Below are positions 14,337 through 21,598 of a stretch of 48,192 nt of DNA, in pieces. The position numbers and the translations under genes are program-made. The stretch spans positions 1 to 48,192 of the forward strand of contig CAJFTS010000041.1 in assembly GCA_904420015.1 (NCBI GenBank), read 5' to 3'. The notes beneath the pieces were generated by a model. It had not been told where the DNA came from. It saw nothing but the letters and a program-made list of their open reading frames with translations, and searched no databases. Numbering within the stretch: position 1 is the first letter of the stretch; each line of letters opens with the position of its first letter. The stretch is from an uncultured Clostridia bacterium (lineage in GTDB: Bacteria; Bacillota; Clostridia; Oscillospirales; Acutalibacteraceae).

Positions 14337-14873
14337 ATGACGAAGTTTTTCGATCTGATTGCCAAGCGGGAAAGCTGCCGTAATTACGCGGCGGCCCCTG
14401 TGGAAAAAGAAAAGATCCTCAACTGCCTGAAGGCGGCCCGCCTTTCCCCCTCCGCCTGCAACAGCCAGCCTTGGAGCTTCGTGGCCGTCCAGTCTGAAGA
14501 GCTGTCCCCGAAGGTGGCCGCCTGCTTGCAGGAGATGGGGATGAATCAGTTTACCTCCAATTGCCCGGCCTTTGTGGTGATTGTGGAGGAAAAGGCGAAG
14601 CTGTCCGAGCGGGTGCTGCAAAAGTTCAAAAGCCAGGACTTCGCCTCCATCGACCTGGGGCTGGTAACGGCCCATCTCTGCCTGGCCGCCACCGAGCAGG
14701 GGCTTTCCACCTGTATCCTCGGCTGGCTGAATGAAGATAAGCTCAAGCGTCTGCTGGACATCCCCGCCTCCAAACGGGTGCGCCTGGTGATCGCCATGGG
14801 CTATGCCGCCACCGACACCCTGCGTCCGAAGCAGCGCAAGCCGCTGGAGGATATGGTGCGCTATCTGGGGTAG
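14337..14873 (+). CDS. nitroreductase family protein
   Basis: The protein has 178 aa and starts at ATG 14337 with an AAAAGGAGGA site. It has the nitroreductase FMN-binding pattern: an N-terminal KRESCRNYAAAPVEKEKI, RLSPSACNSQPWSFVAV, then DLGLVTAHLCLAATEQGLST and LVIAMGYA. It should be a cytosolic FMN flavoprotein that reduces nitro, quinone or similar compounds with NAD(P)H, usually as a homodimer. It is divergent from the WYL/GyrI pair, which may control it. A second, distinct nitroreductase lies at 26291-26818. The physiological substrate is unknown. Confidence 0.9.
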   Translation: MTKFFDLIAKRESCRNYAAAPVEKEKILNCLKAARLSPSACNSQPWSFVAVQSEELSPKVAACLQEMGMNQFTSNCPAFVVIVEEKAKLSERVLQKFKSQDFASIDLGLVTAHLCLAATEQGLSTCILGWLNEDKLKRLLDIPASKRVRLVIAMGYAATDTLRPKQRKPLEDMVRYLG

Positions 14874-14920
14874 CCGATAGGGGAGAGAGCATCTCGGTAG
14901 AATTCGCTGGGAAAAGCCAA

Positions 14921-14952
14921 ACGCCCGGGGGACATTCTCCCGGGCGTTTTTT
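14921..14952. terminator. terminator between nitroreductase and Feo operon
   Basis: CGCCCGGG (14922-14929) pairs with CCCGGGCG (14939-14946), followed by TTTTTT on the plus strand. It sits between convergent genes and can end the nitroreductase transcript, and perhaps the Feo transcript from the other side. Confidence 0.8.
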
Positions 14953-14969
14953 GCAAGGGGTTAGACTGG

Positions 14970-15146
14970 TTACCGGCGCGAATCGGGCGGACAGGCGCCA
15001 TGATCCGCTTGTCCGCAGGGGGAACCGCCCTTTTTGGGGCAGCCTGCGCAGCAGCCCCCCCGTTTGCGGCGGCGCCGCAGGAAGAGAAGGACCGCCACCA
15101 CCAGGGCGGCAAGGATGGAGAGAACGACAATATCGGCAGGCGTCAT
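14970..15146 (-). CDS. FeoB-associated Cys-rich membrane protein
   Basis: The protein is 58 aa, with one membrane helix (IVVLSILAALVVAVLLFL), a basic RRRRK stop-transfer patch, and a tail with five Cys (CCAGCPKK..C..C). This is the layout of FeoB-associated Cys-rich membrane proteins, which take the place of FeoC in many Firmicutes. ATG 15146 has AAAGGA 7 bases upstream. It lies 26 bp after feoB and is the last gene of the operon. It probably helps FeoB gather or hand over ferrous iron, or sense oxygen or redox; the exact role is not known. Confidence 0.85.
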   Translation of the reverse strand: MTPADIVVLSILAALVVAVLLFLRRRRKRGGCCAGCPKKGGSPCGQADHGACPPDSRR

Positions 15147-15172
15147 AGCATTCCTTTCTGTCAAGAGAAGAG

Positions 15173-17188
15173 TCATCCGAAGAAGAGCTGGCCGAACTGA
15201 AACACCACAAAGCCGGCCAGATAAGCCATCCCAGTCTGGTATGCGGCGGTGGCCGCCGCCGCCCGCAGGGAACCCAGCTCCCGTTTGGTAGCCGCAAAGG
15301 CGGCGACGCAGGGCATGTAGAGCACGGTGAACGTCAAAAAGGAGATGGAGCTGACCGGGGTGAAAATGGTGTGAAGCACGGTGGAAAGATCGGCCTCGCT
15401 GGCCGCGCCCGTTAGAACCGTCAGGGTGCTCACCACCGATTCTTTTGCGGTAAGCCCGGTAATCAGGGCGGTGGACGCCCGCCAGTCGTCAAAGCCCAGC
15501 GGGATGAAGAGGGGGGCGATGACCGAGCCGATGGAGGCGAGGATGCTGTCGGTGGAATCCTCCACCCAGTTGAGGGACCAGTCGAAGCTTTGCAAAAACC
15601 AAATGACGATGGCCGCCACAAAAATAATGGTAAAGGCCTTGCGGATAAAGTCCTTGGCCTTTTCCCACATAAGCATCAGCACCCCCCGCAGGGCCGGCAT
15701 CCGGTAGGAAGGCAGCTCCATCACAAAGGGGACAGGATTGCCCTTAAAAAGGGTGCTTTTCAAAAGAAGCCCGGACAAAACCGCAATTACCATCCCCAGC
15801 AGGTATAGGGAAAACATGACGATTCCGCCCTGCTTTGGGAAAAAGGCCATGGTAATCATGCCGTAGATGGGCAGTTTGGCGCTGCAGGACATGAAGGGAG
15901 TGAGCACAATGGTCATCTTGCGGTCCCGGTCGCTTGAGAGGGTGCGGGTGGCCATGATGGCCGGCACGCTGCATCCAAAGCCGATGAGCATGGGGACAAA
16001 GGAACGGCCGGACAGGCCGATCTTGCGCAGGAGCTTATCCATCACAAAGGCGACGCGGGCCATGTACCCGCTGTCCTCCAGCAAGGAGAGGAAGAAAAAC
16101 AGCAGCACGATGATGGGAAGGAAGGACAGCACGCTTCCCACCCCGGCGCATACCCCATCGATGAGAAGGGAACGGACCCACTCGCTGGTTCCGGCAAAGA
16201 GAAGCACTTTTTCCAGCCAATCGGTTCCTGCGCCGATCCAGCTGTCCAGCAGATCCTGCAGCGGCGCGCCCAGCACCGAAAAGGTCAGCCAGAAGATGAG
16301 CAGCATGATCCCAAGAAAGATGGGGATGCCCAGGTATTTGTGGGTCAAAAGCCGGTCGATCTTCTCCGAACGGACCTGCTCCTTGGTTTCCTGATGCTTG
16401 ACCACGCAGTCGCGGCAGATTTCTTCAATGTAGGTATAACGCATGTCCGCCAGGGCGGCCTCCCGGTCCAGATCCAGGGCCTTTTCCATATTCTCTACCA
16501 CATGGTCGAGGATATGCTTCTGGTCTAAGGTCAAATGCAAAGCCTTCATCATCAGCTCGTCCCCTTCGACGAGCTTGGTGGCGGCAAAGCGCAGCGGGTA
16601 TCCTGCCTCTCCTGCCTGGTCCTCTATGATGTGGGCGATGGAATGGATCGCCTTATGCACTTCTCCCCGGCAGAAGTCCATGCGTGCCGGCGGCTTCGGC
16701 TGGCGGACGGTTTCAGTCACCGCGTCCAGAAGATCGGAAATCCCCTCGTTTTTGCCGGCGGAAATGGGGATAACCGGCACACCCAGATGAGCGCTTAACA
16801 GCTCCACATCGATGGAATTGCCGCTGGCGCGCACCTCATCCATCATGTTTAAAGCGAGCACCATAGGAATCCCCAGCTCCATCAGCTGCAAAGATAGGTA
16901 GAGGTTTCGTTCGATGTTGGTGGCGTCGACAATGTTGATAATGGCTTTCGGGTGCTCTTTTAAAACGAAATCCCGGGTGACCACCTCCTCCGAGGTGTAG
17001 GGAGAAAGGGAATAGATCCCGGGCAGGTCCACCAGGACCATTTCCTTATGCCCTTTTATGGGCCCTTCCTTTTTCTCCACCGTCACGCCGGGAAAATTCC
17101 CTACATGTTGGTTGCTGCCGGTCAGACAGTTGAACAGGGTGGTCTTTCCACAGTTTTGGTTGCCGGCGAGAGCCAATAATTCGCTCAT
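15173..17188 (-). CDS. feoB: ferrous iron transporter FeoB
   Basis: The protein has 671 aa, a normal FeoB length. Its N-terminal G domain shows G1 GNQNCGKTT (9-17), G3 DLPG (54-57) and G4 NMMD (114-117), followed by the helical regulatory domain. The C-terminal membrane part (from about residue 280) has the Gate motifs (PIIVLLFFFLSLLEDSGYMA, GFGCSVPAIMATRTL) with the conserved Cys. It imports Fe2+ across the inner membrane in anaerobes. ATG 17188 follows AAGGAGG, and its ATGA overlaps the feoA stop, so the two are translationally coupled. An open frame continues upstream but lacks signals. Confidence 0.97.
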   Translation of the reverse strand: MSELLALAGNQNCGKTTLFNCLTGSNQHVGNFPGVTVEKKEGPIKGHKEMVLVDLPGIYSLSPYTSEEVVTRDFVLKEHPKAIINIVDATNIERNLYLSLQLMELGIPMVLALNMMDEVRASGNSIDVELLSAHLGVPVIPISAGKNEGISDLLDAVTETVRQPKPPARMDFCRGEVHKAIHSIAHIIEDQAGEAGYPLRFAATKLVEGDELMMKALHLTLDQKHILDHVVENMEKALDLDREAALADMRYTYIEEICRDCVVKHQETKEQVRSEKIDRLLTHKYLGIPIFLGIMLLIFWLTFSVLGAPLQDLLDSWIGAGTDWLEKVLLFAGTSEWVRSLLIDGVCAGVGSVLSFLPIIVLLFFFLSLLEDSGYMARVAFVMDKLLRKIGLSGRSFVPMLIGFGCSVPAIMATRTLSSDRDRKMTIVLTPFMSCSAKLPIYGMITMAFFPKQGGIVMFSLYLLGMVIAVLSGLLLKSTLFKGNPVPFVMELPSYRMPALRGVLMLMWEKAKDFIRKAFTIIFVAAIVIWFLQSFDWSLNWVEDSTDSILASIGSVIAPLFIPLGFDDWRASTALITGLTAKESVVSTLTVLTGAASEADLSTVLHTIFTPVSSISFLTFTVLYMPCVAAFAATKRELGSLRAAAATAAYQTGMAYLAGFVVFQFGQLFFG

Positions 17189-17418
17189 ACGGGAGAGACC
17201 TCCTTGAGTTCGATTTTTGCCGCATCCTCCCGGCGGATGGTAAGCACATAGCCGCGCAGATAGAGTTCGATCGGATCGCCCATGGGCGCCACCTTGCGCA
17301 CCTTGACCCGGGTTTTGGGCGTCAGCCCCATGTCCAGCAGCCGGTGGCGCAGCGCGCCTTCCCCGCCGACTGCCGTGATGATCCCGCCGTAGCCGGGCTT
17401 TACCTGATCGAGTGTCAT
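17185..17418 (-). CDS. feoA: ferrous iron transport protein FeoA
   Basis: The protein is 77 aa with an SH3-like FeoA fold: MTLDQVKPGYGGIITAVGGE, the conserved RHRLLDMGLTPKTRVKV, and a final strand GYVLTIRREDAAKIEL. It is a small cytosolic partner needed for FeoB activity. It is the first gene of feoA-feoB and the Cys-rich protein. The start at 17418 is preceded by an AAGGGGGG site. The last codons overlap the feoB start by four bases. Confidence 0.95.
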   Translation of the reverse strand: MTLDQVKPGYGGIITAVGGEGALRHRLLDMGLTPKTRVKVRKVAPMGDPIELYLRGYVLTIRREDAAKIELKEVSPV

Positions 17419-17470
17419 GACCCATCCCCCCTTGAAGGAAAAAGAAAAAATAAGCAATGACGTTAAAATT

Positions 17471-17500
17471 ATTTTACACGCGGGCAATATCCCTTGTCAA
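17471..17500 (-). promoter_or_regulatory. promoter and possible iron operator of feoAB
   Basis: On the minus strand TTGACA (17495-17500) and TAAAAT (17471-17476) are separated by 18 bases. The -10 lies within a near-palindrome, GTAAAATAATTTTAAC, where an iron regulator could bind. The promoter is solid; the operator is a guess. Confidence 0.7.
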
Positions 17501-17544
17501 GGCGGGGCGGATCGGGCGGGGGACGGGAAAAATACCCGCCAGCC

Positions 17545-17572
17545 TTGCAAAATCTCCCCTCTATGCTACAAT
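17545..17572 (+). promoter_or_regulatory. promoter of the ArsC-like gene
   Basis: TTGCAA (17545-17550), 16-base spacer, TACAAT (17567-17572) preceded by TATGC, an extended -10. It lies 39 bases before the ArsC-like start codon. Confidence 0.65.
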
Positions 17573-17610
17573 GAAGCCAGAACCCGGACGGGAGACAAAG
17601 GAGAGCATCG

Positions 17611-17946
17611 ATGAACATACAGATCTATGGAAAAAACAAATGCTTCGACACCAAAAAAGCGGAGCGCTATTTCAAGGAGCGGGGAATCAAATTCCAGCGC
17701 ATCGACGTGGCCCGGTTCGGCATGAGCGCCGGGGAGCTGCAAAGCGTCAAGCGGGCGGTGGGCTCCCTCGAAGCCTTAGTCGATGAGAAGGCCGAGGCGG
17801 CCGCCCTCATCCGGTATTTGTCCTATGAGGCCGACCGGGAAGAAAAGCTTTTGGAAAACCCCAAGGCATTCAAGACCCCCATTGTGCGAAACGGCAGGCA
17901 GGCTACGGTGGGCTATTGCCCGGAGGTCTGGAGGACCTGGGAATAA
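17611..17946 (+). CDS. ArsC/Spx-like protein with a single active-site Cys
   Basis: The protein has 111 aa with a thioredoxin-like ArsC/Spx fold. Its opening strand and loop are IYGKNKCFDTKKAERYF, followed by GIKFQRIDVARFGMSAGELQ, and PKAFKTPIVRNGRQATVGYCPEVW near the end. Only one Cys (residue 11) is in the usual CXXC position, so it would not form the Spx disulfide switch. AAGGAGAG 7 bases before ATG 17611 supports the start. It could be a redox protein or an arsenate-reductase relative of unknown role. The 17947-18571 spacer after it contains repeats but no gene. Confidence 0.8.
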   Translation: MNIQIYGKNKCFDTKKAERYFKERGIKFQRIDVARFGMSAGELQSVKRAVGSLEALVDEKAEAAALIRYLSYEADREEKLLENPKAFKTPIVRNGRQATVGYCPEVWRTWE

Positions 17947-18017
17947 GGCGAAAGCGGATTGAAAACACGGGTAATGGTCTGGGGAGCCGCGGGGGTGAGC
18001 AAAGGCGCGGCCCCCGC

Positions 18018-18228
18018 GCACCTTTTTCCGGTCGTCCCGAAAATGCGCTTGGATGAAACGAGGCGCCGAAGCGGGCCCCTTTTGTCGCATAGGGAAAAAG
18101 CGAGGTGGGCTGGAAGGGCCTTTCCCCGCTGTCCCAGGGGATGCCGCTTGGATGAAACCAGGCGCCGAAGCAGGGCCCCTTTTGTCGCATAGGGGAAAAG
18201 CGGGGTGGCCTGGAAGGGCCTTTTTTTC
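18018..18228. repeat. tandem direct repeat of about 99 bp, two copies
   Basis: Copies begin at CGCTTGGATG 18046 and 18145 with a 99-base period and only scattered changes. The shared part (CGCCGAAGC, GGGCCCCTTTTGTCGCATAGG, and CTGGAAGGGCCTTT) runs to about 18228, and a more divergent upstream part also repeats. On the minus strand the repeat reads as an in-frame peptide KGPASAP.FIQA twice, but with no RBS or gene character. It looks like a non-coding repeat; T-runs after GGCC could act as terminators. The rest of 18229-18571 shows nothing I can assign. Confidence 0.75.
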
Positions 18229-18571
18229 ACAATACAAGCTATACCTATGTGATTCTCAGCTGGTTCATTCCACCAAAAGGGGACTTTTGAAGGAATTCTG
18301 ACCCCGCAGTCCGATCGGAAAGCTTAGCCCTTGCCGGTTTTGCCTGCCGGGTTCCCAAGCGATCGGGCGGAAACGGCGGATAATAGGAAGGCGGCCTGGA
18401 TTGGCGGCCGAATGAGGGGTAAAGCTTGATTCCTTTACAAGGCGATGAGTGCGGTGAAAGCCCGGGTGGCTTCCGTCACGGCAGGACAATCGAACCGATC
18501 AAATTGCCGATTGAAAAAGAAATAGGCCGGAAAAAGGGAGACCCCATATCTTAGTGCAAGGAGTGGAATGC

Positions 18572-19096
18572 ATGGAGCGTTTTTCGATTATACTGGGTGA
18601 TATCACCAAGCAAAGGGTGGATGCCATCGTCAACGCCGCCAATACCTCCCTGCTGGGCGGCGGCGGGGTGGACGGTGCCATCCATCGGGCGGCGGGCCCG
18701 CAGCTTCTGGAAGAGTGCCGTACCCTGCACGGCTGCCGGACAGGACAGGCAAAGGCGACCAAGGGATACCGTCTGCCGGCCAAGTTCGTCATTCACACGC
18801 CCGGCCCCATTTGGAGGGGCGGACAGGAGGGGGAAGAGGAACAGCTGGCCGCGTGCTACCGCAACAGCCTGCTTGTGGCAAAGGAAAAGGGGTGTGAGAC
18901 GGTGGCCTTCCCTTCCATCAGTACCGGGGTCTACCGGTTCCCCTTGGAAAAGGCGGCGCCGATCGCCGTTGGCACCATCCTTGCATGGCTTAGGGAACAC
19001 GAGGAGATGCGGCGGGTGGCCATGGTCTGCTTTGATGAAAGAACCAAGGCGGCCTATGACAAGGCCTGCCGGGAGATGGAAGAAAGGGAGGGGTGA
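18572..19096 (+). CDS. macro domain protein (O-acetyl-ADP-ribose deacetylase-like)
   Basis: The 174-aa protein is a single macro domain. It shows GDITK at 9-13, [20 protein letters not shown] (residues 16-35) forming the ADP-ribose pocket, and [17 protein letters not shown] for the phosphate loop. These motifs match the MacroD/YmdB(E. coli)-type enzymes that hydrolyse O-acetyl-ADP-ribose or ADP-ribosyl groups. ATG 18572 is chosen because AAGGAG is 8 bases away. It starts a run of closely spaced genes on the plus strand up to 20904. It is not related to the YmdB phosphoesterase at 39816. Confidence 0.93.
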   Translation: MERFSIILGDITKQRVDAIVNAANTSLLGGGGVDGAIHRAAGPQLLEECRTLHGCRTGQAKATKGYRLPAKFVIHTPGPIWRGGQEGEEEQLAACYRNSLLVAKEKGCETVAFPSISTGVYRFPLEKAAPIAVGTILAWLREHEEMRRVAMVCFDERTKAAYDKACREMEEREG

Positions 19097-19099
19097 GAG

Positions 19100-19459
19100 A
19101 TGGGCTGTCTTGGAAACGGGTTGTGGTTTGTGTTCGGCGGGCTGATAATGGGCTTGAGCTGGGGGCTGGCTGGAGTACTGTGGTGTATCACCATCGTCGG
19201 CATCCCCATCGGGGTGCAGTGTTTCAAGTTTGCGAGGCTGGCCTTCTTCCCATTCGGCAAGGAGGTGGTATACGGCGGCGGGGTCGGTTCGGTGCTGCTT
19301 AACCTGCTGTGGATGATTTTCAGCGGCATTCCGCTGGCGGTGGAGTCCGCCCTGATCGGCTGCATTTTCTGTATCACCATCATCGGGATCCCGTTTGGGA
19401 TGCAGTGCTTTAAGCTGGCGAAGCTGGCGTTGATGCCGTTCGGCGCCAGCGTGCGGTAA
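19100..19459 (+). CDS. YccF domain membrane protein
   Basis: The protein is 119 aa and consists of two similar halves, each with a hydrophobic helix and the motif CITIVGIPIGVQCFKFARLA or CITIIGIPFGMQCFKLAKLA. This duplicated IGIPxGxQCFK pattern defines the YccF (DUF307) family of inner-membrane proteins. The start ATG 19100 lies three bases after the macro gene stop, with a GGGAGGGG site upstream. Its function is unknown in the family. The neighbouring genes suggest co-transcription but give no clear hint. Confidence 0.9.
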   Translation: MGCLGNGLWFVFGGLIMGLSWGLAGVLWCITIVGIPIGVQCFKFARLAFFPFGKEVVYGGGVGSVLLNLLWMIFSGIPLAVESALIGCIFCITIIGIPFGMQCFKLAKLALMPFGASVR

Positions 19460-19472
19460 AGGAGAAGAGAGA

Positions 19473-19673
19473 ATGGATCCAAAAAAGCGAAGCGCGGTTT
19501 CCGTCGGGGCGACGGTGGATATCGTTCTGAAAAAGGATCAGCCCACGGGCAGATTAACCCGCGGGCGTGTGAAGCGGATATTGACAAACAGCGCCACCCA
19601 TCCCCACGGCATCAAGGTGATGCTGGAGGACGGGCAGGTGGGCCGGGTACAATCGATTCTGGAGGAGATATGA
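19473..19673 (+). CDS. ywbE: YwbE family protein (DUF2196)
   Basis: This 66-aa protein matches YwbE-like proteins along its whole length: SVGATVDIVLKKDQPTGR at the start, then TRGRVKRILTNSATHPHGI and KVMLEDGQVGRVQSIL. The family has no assigned biochemical role; the small SH3/KOW-like fold is suggestive of nucleic-acid binding, but this is only an inference. ATG 19473 follows GGAGAAGAGAG. It is the third gene of the macro-YccF-YwbE series. Confidence 0.92.
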   Translation: MDPKKRSAVSVGATVDIVLKKDQPTGRLTRGRVKRILTNSATHPHGIKVMLEDGQVGRVQSILEEI

Positions 19674-19680
19674 GGATGGT

Positions 19681-19884
19681 TTGACCGGCGCGGTATTCGT
19701 TCTAAAAAACTTCCGTCCGGGGTTTACCGGAAAGGAGGTAGCGGTGGAATCGAGCATCTGTACCGGGGAAACCCACATCGGGCTTCGGGAAGCGGACAGC
19801 GGCCGCCTGCTTGAGGCGGAGGTAAAGGACATTGCGGGGTTCTGCCGGAGGCATCGCCTCAAACGAATGACTGGGAAAGGATGA
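19681..19884 (+). CDS. small conserved-looking protein of unknown function
   Basis: A frame of 67 aa opens at TTG 19681; a GTG at 19744 with AAAGGAGG just before it is another possible start, giving about 46 aa. The sequence FKNF-like strand, ESSICTGETHIGLREADSG, AEVKDIAGFCRRHRLKRM looks like a short soluble beta-rich protein of a type I have seen beside YwbE-like genes, but I cannot name a family. Its codon use matches its neighbours and it sits tightly between ywbE and the ArsC/Spx gene. The true start is uncertain. Confidence 0.5.
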   Translation: MTGAVFVLKNFRPGFTGKEVAVESSICTGETHIGLREADSGRLLEAEVKDIAGFCRRHRLKRMTGKG

Positions 19885-19890
19885 AGAGAA

Positions 19891-20241
19891 ATGGTTTTAT
19901 TTGTAGAGTATCCCAAGTGCACCACCTGCCAAAAGGCGAAAAAGTGGCTTTTGGAGCAGGGGGTGGAATTTGCAGACCGGCATATTGTACAGGATCCTCC
20001 CACCAAGGAGGAGCTGCGCGGATGGATTGGACGCAGCGGCCTGCCGATGAAGCGCTTTTTTAACACCAGCGGCCAGAAATACCGCGCCCTCGGGCTGAAG
20101 GAGGCGCTCCCTTCCATGGATGAGGAAGAGCAGCTTTCCCTCCTTTCCTCCGACGGCATGCTCATAAAGCGCCCTCTTCTCATCACCGAAAAAGGGGTGC
20201 GGGCGGGCTTTCGCCCCGACGAATGGGAACCGCTTCTGTAA
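19891..20241 (+). CDS. ArsC/Spx-family thioredoxin-fold reductase (CXXC)
   Basis: The protein has 116 aa and opens with VEYPKCTTCQKAKKWL, containing the CXXC pair at residues 10 and 13. It continues with the ArsC pattern DPPTKEELRGWIGRSGL, KRFFNTSGQKYR, and the final LLSSDGMLIKRPLLI motif. This places it in the arsenate reductase/Spx (YffB-like) family of cytosolic thiol proteins. It lacks the RNA-polymerase contact features that I could recognise as Spx. It is tightly packed between its neighbours and probably part of one transcript. Arsenate reduction is possible but not supported by other ars genes. Confidence 0.88.
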   Translation: MVLFVEYPKCTTCQKAKKWLLEQGVEFADRHIVQDPPTKEELRGWIGRSGLPMKRFFNTSGQKYRALGLKEALPSMDEEEQLSLLSSDGMLIKRPLLITEKGVRAGFRPDEWEPLL

Positions 20242-20253
20242 GGGAGGGGAAAG

Positions 20254-20904
20254 ATGGGATTTCATTTGATCGACCTGGCCGGCTGGGAACGGGCGGAGCA
20301 TTTCCGGCATTACCGCGCCGCCGTCCCCTGCGGGTACAGCGTGACGGTTTCTCTGACCATTACCCGCCTGCTTTCCGGCATCCGGGAGGGAGGCTACCGG
20401 CTTTATCCCACCCTGATCTATCTGCTGGCAAGGCTGGTTAACGCCCACAGGGAATTCCGTCTCGCTCTCAGCGAAGAGGGGGAGGTGGGCTATTTCGACG
20501 AGATGGTGCCCTCCTATACCGTCTTTCACCCGGACAGCGAGACCTTCTCGAACCTGTGGACGCCCTATTCGGCGGATTTTTCCGCCTTCTGCCGGGCGGT
20601 GCAGGCGGATATGGACCAATACGGGAGGGATAAGGCTTTCTTCGCCAAGCCGGGCGGCCCGAAGAACCAGTTCCCCATTTCCTGCGCGCCCTGGACCGCC
20701 TTTACCGGCTTTCACATTCACCTGTTCTCGGACGCCGACTATCTGTTTCCCATGTTTACCATCGGCCGGTATGGGGAAGAAAACGGCGAAATCCGCCTGC
20801 CGCTGGCGATGCAGATACACCACGCTGCGGCAGACGGATTTCATACCGGAAGGCTGCTGGAAGAGCTGCAGGAGCTGTGCAGCCACCCAAAGCTTTTTTT
20901 ATAA
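20254..20904 (+). CDS. CatA-type chloramphenicol acetyltransferase family protein
   Basis: The protein has 216 aa, the usual CAT length. It keeps the catalytic motif HHAAADGFH (about residues 189-197), with the general-base His, and the family features SVTVSLTITRLLSGIRE, LYPTLIYLLARLVN, FSNLWTPY and FISC-like PISCAPWTAFTGF. The protein transfers acetyl from acetyl-CoA, in resistance enzymes to chloramphenicol. ATG 20254 follows GGGAGGGG. Whether it confers resistance or has another acceptor is not evident; chromosomal CAT-like proteins of this kind occur in Firmicutes. It overlaps the convergent next gene by 6 bp. Confidence 0.9.
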   Translation: MGFHLIDLAGWERAEHFRHYRAAVPCGYSVTVSLTITRLLSGIREGGYRLYPTLIYLLARLVNAHREFRLALSEEGEVGYFDEMVPSYTVFHPDSETFSNLWTPYSADFSAFCRAVQADMDQYGRDKAFFAKPGGPKNQFPISCAPWTAFTGFHIHLFSDADYLFPMFTIGRYGEENGEIRLPLAMQIHHAAADGFHTGRLLEELQELCSHPKLFL

Positions 20905-21468
20905 GGACTCAGGTGAAAGCCTTTTGATGACCCTTGCGGGCACGCCGGCGGCCACACAGTTGGCCGGGATATCCCGGGTGACCACCGCGCCCGAAGCGAT
21001 CACCGTGTTGTCCCCAATGGTCACGCCCGGGTTGAGGATGGCGCCGCCCCCGATCCAGACATTGCTGCCGACGGTGACGGGTTTTCCGAATTCCAGCCCC
21101 GACCGGCGGGCGGCGGCGTCGAGGGGGTGGCCGGCGGTGAAGATGGAAACCCGCGGCCCCAGCATGCAGTCGTCCCCGAAGGTGACGGGGGCCACATCCA
21201 GGATGATGCAGTCGTAATTCGCGTAGAACCGGTCTCCCACCCGGATGTTGTAGCCGTAGTCGCAGCGGAAATTCGGCTCCACATAGGGGGCGCATCCCGC
21301 CGCGCCGAAGAGGCGGCGCAGAAGGGTTTCCCGCCGCTGCCGCTCATGGGGAAGGGTAAGGTTATATTCCGCCGCCAGCTCCTGGGCGGCTCGGTGCTCT
21401 TCGACGAGGACCGGGTCGCTGGCAAGATAAAGCGCACCGCAGAGCATTTTTTCCTTTTCGCTTTTCAT
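20899..21468 (-). CDS. maltose/galactoside O-acetyltransferase-like protein (LbH)
   Basis: The protein has 189 aa. An N-terminal maltose acetyltransferase motif (SEKEKMLCGALYLASDPVL) precedes a left-handed beta-helix with hexapeptide repeats (IRVGDRFYANYDCIILD, VTFGDDCMLGPRV, VTVGSNVWIGGGAILNPG, VTIGDNTVIASGAVVT) and a final AGVPARVIK. The catalytic His of FTAGHPL is present. It should acetylate sugars from acetyl-CoA. It is transcribed from its own promoter, convergent with the CAT gene, and overlaps it by 6 bp at the stop codons. ATG 21468 follows AGGAAG. Confidence 0.93.
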   Translation of the reverse strand: MKSEKEKMLCGALYLASDPVLVEEHRAAQELAAEYNLTLPHERQRRETLLRRLFGAAGCAPYVEPNFRCDYGYNIRVGDRFYANYDCIILDVAPVTFGDDCMLGPRVSIFTAGHPLDAAARRSGLEFGKPVTVGSNVWIGGGAILNPGVTIGDNTVIASGAVVTRDIPANCVAAGVPARVIKRLSPESL

Positions 21469-21598
21469 GCGACTTCCTCCGTTTCTGGACTTTGGTTTTG
21501 AGTATCATAACGAAGAAGGCGGTCCTTTGTCAAGAAAAAAACAGGAACGGCATACCGGCCCGAGCGTATACATAGATAATATAGTGAGGTGAACGATC

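Noticed and set aside
18046-18228. Tandem repeat considered as a CRISPR array
   Set aside because: There are only two copies of a 99-base unit with no unique spacers and no cas genes.
17776-18237. Minus-strand frames encoding a repeated KGPASAP-type peptide
   Set aside because: They come from the tandem DNA repeat; no RBS, no start, and the reading also runs antisense to the ArsC-like gene.
18240-18571. Possible riboswitch (cobalamin or other) before the macro-domain gene
   Set aside because: No conserved core such as a B12 box could be found, only GC-rich short dyads; I see nothing that I can assign.
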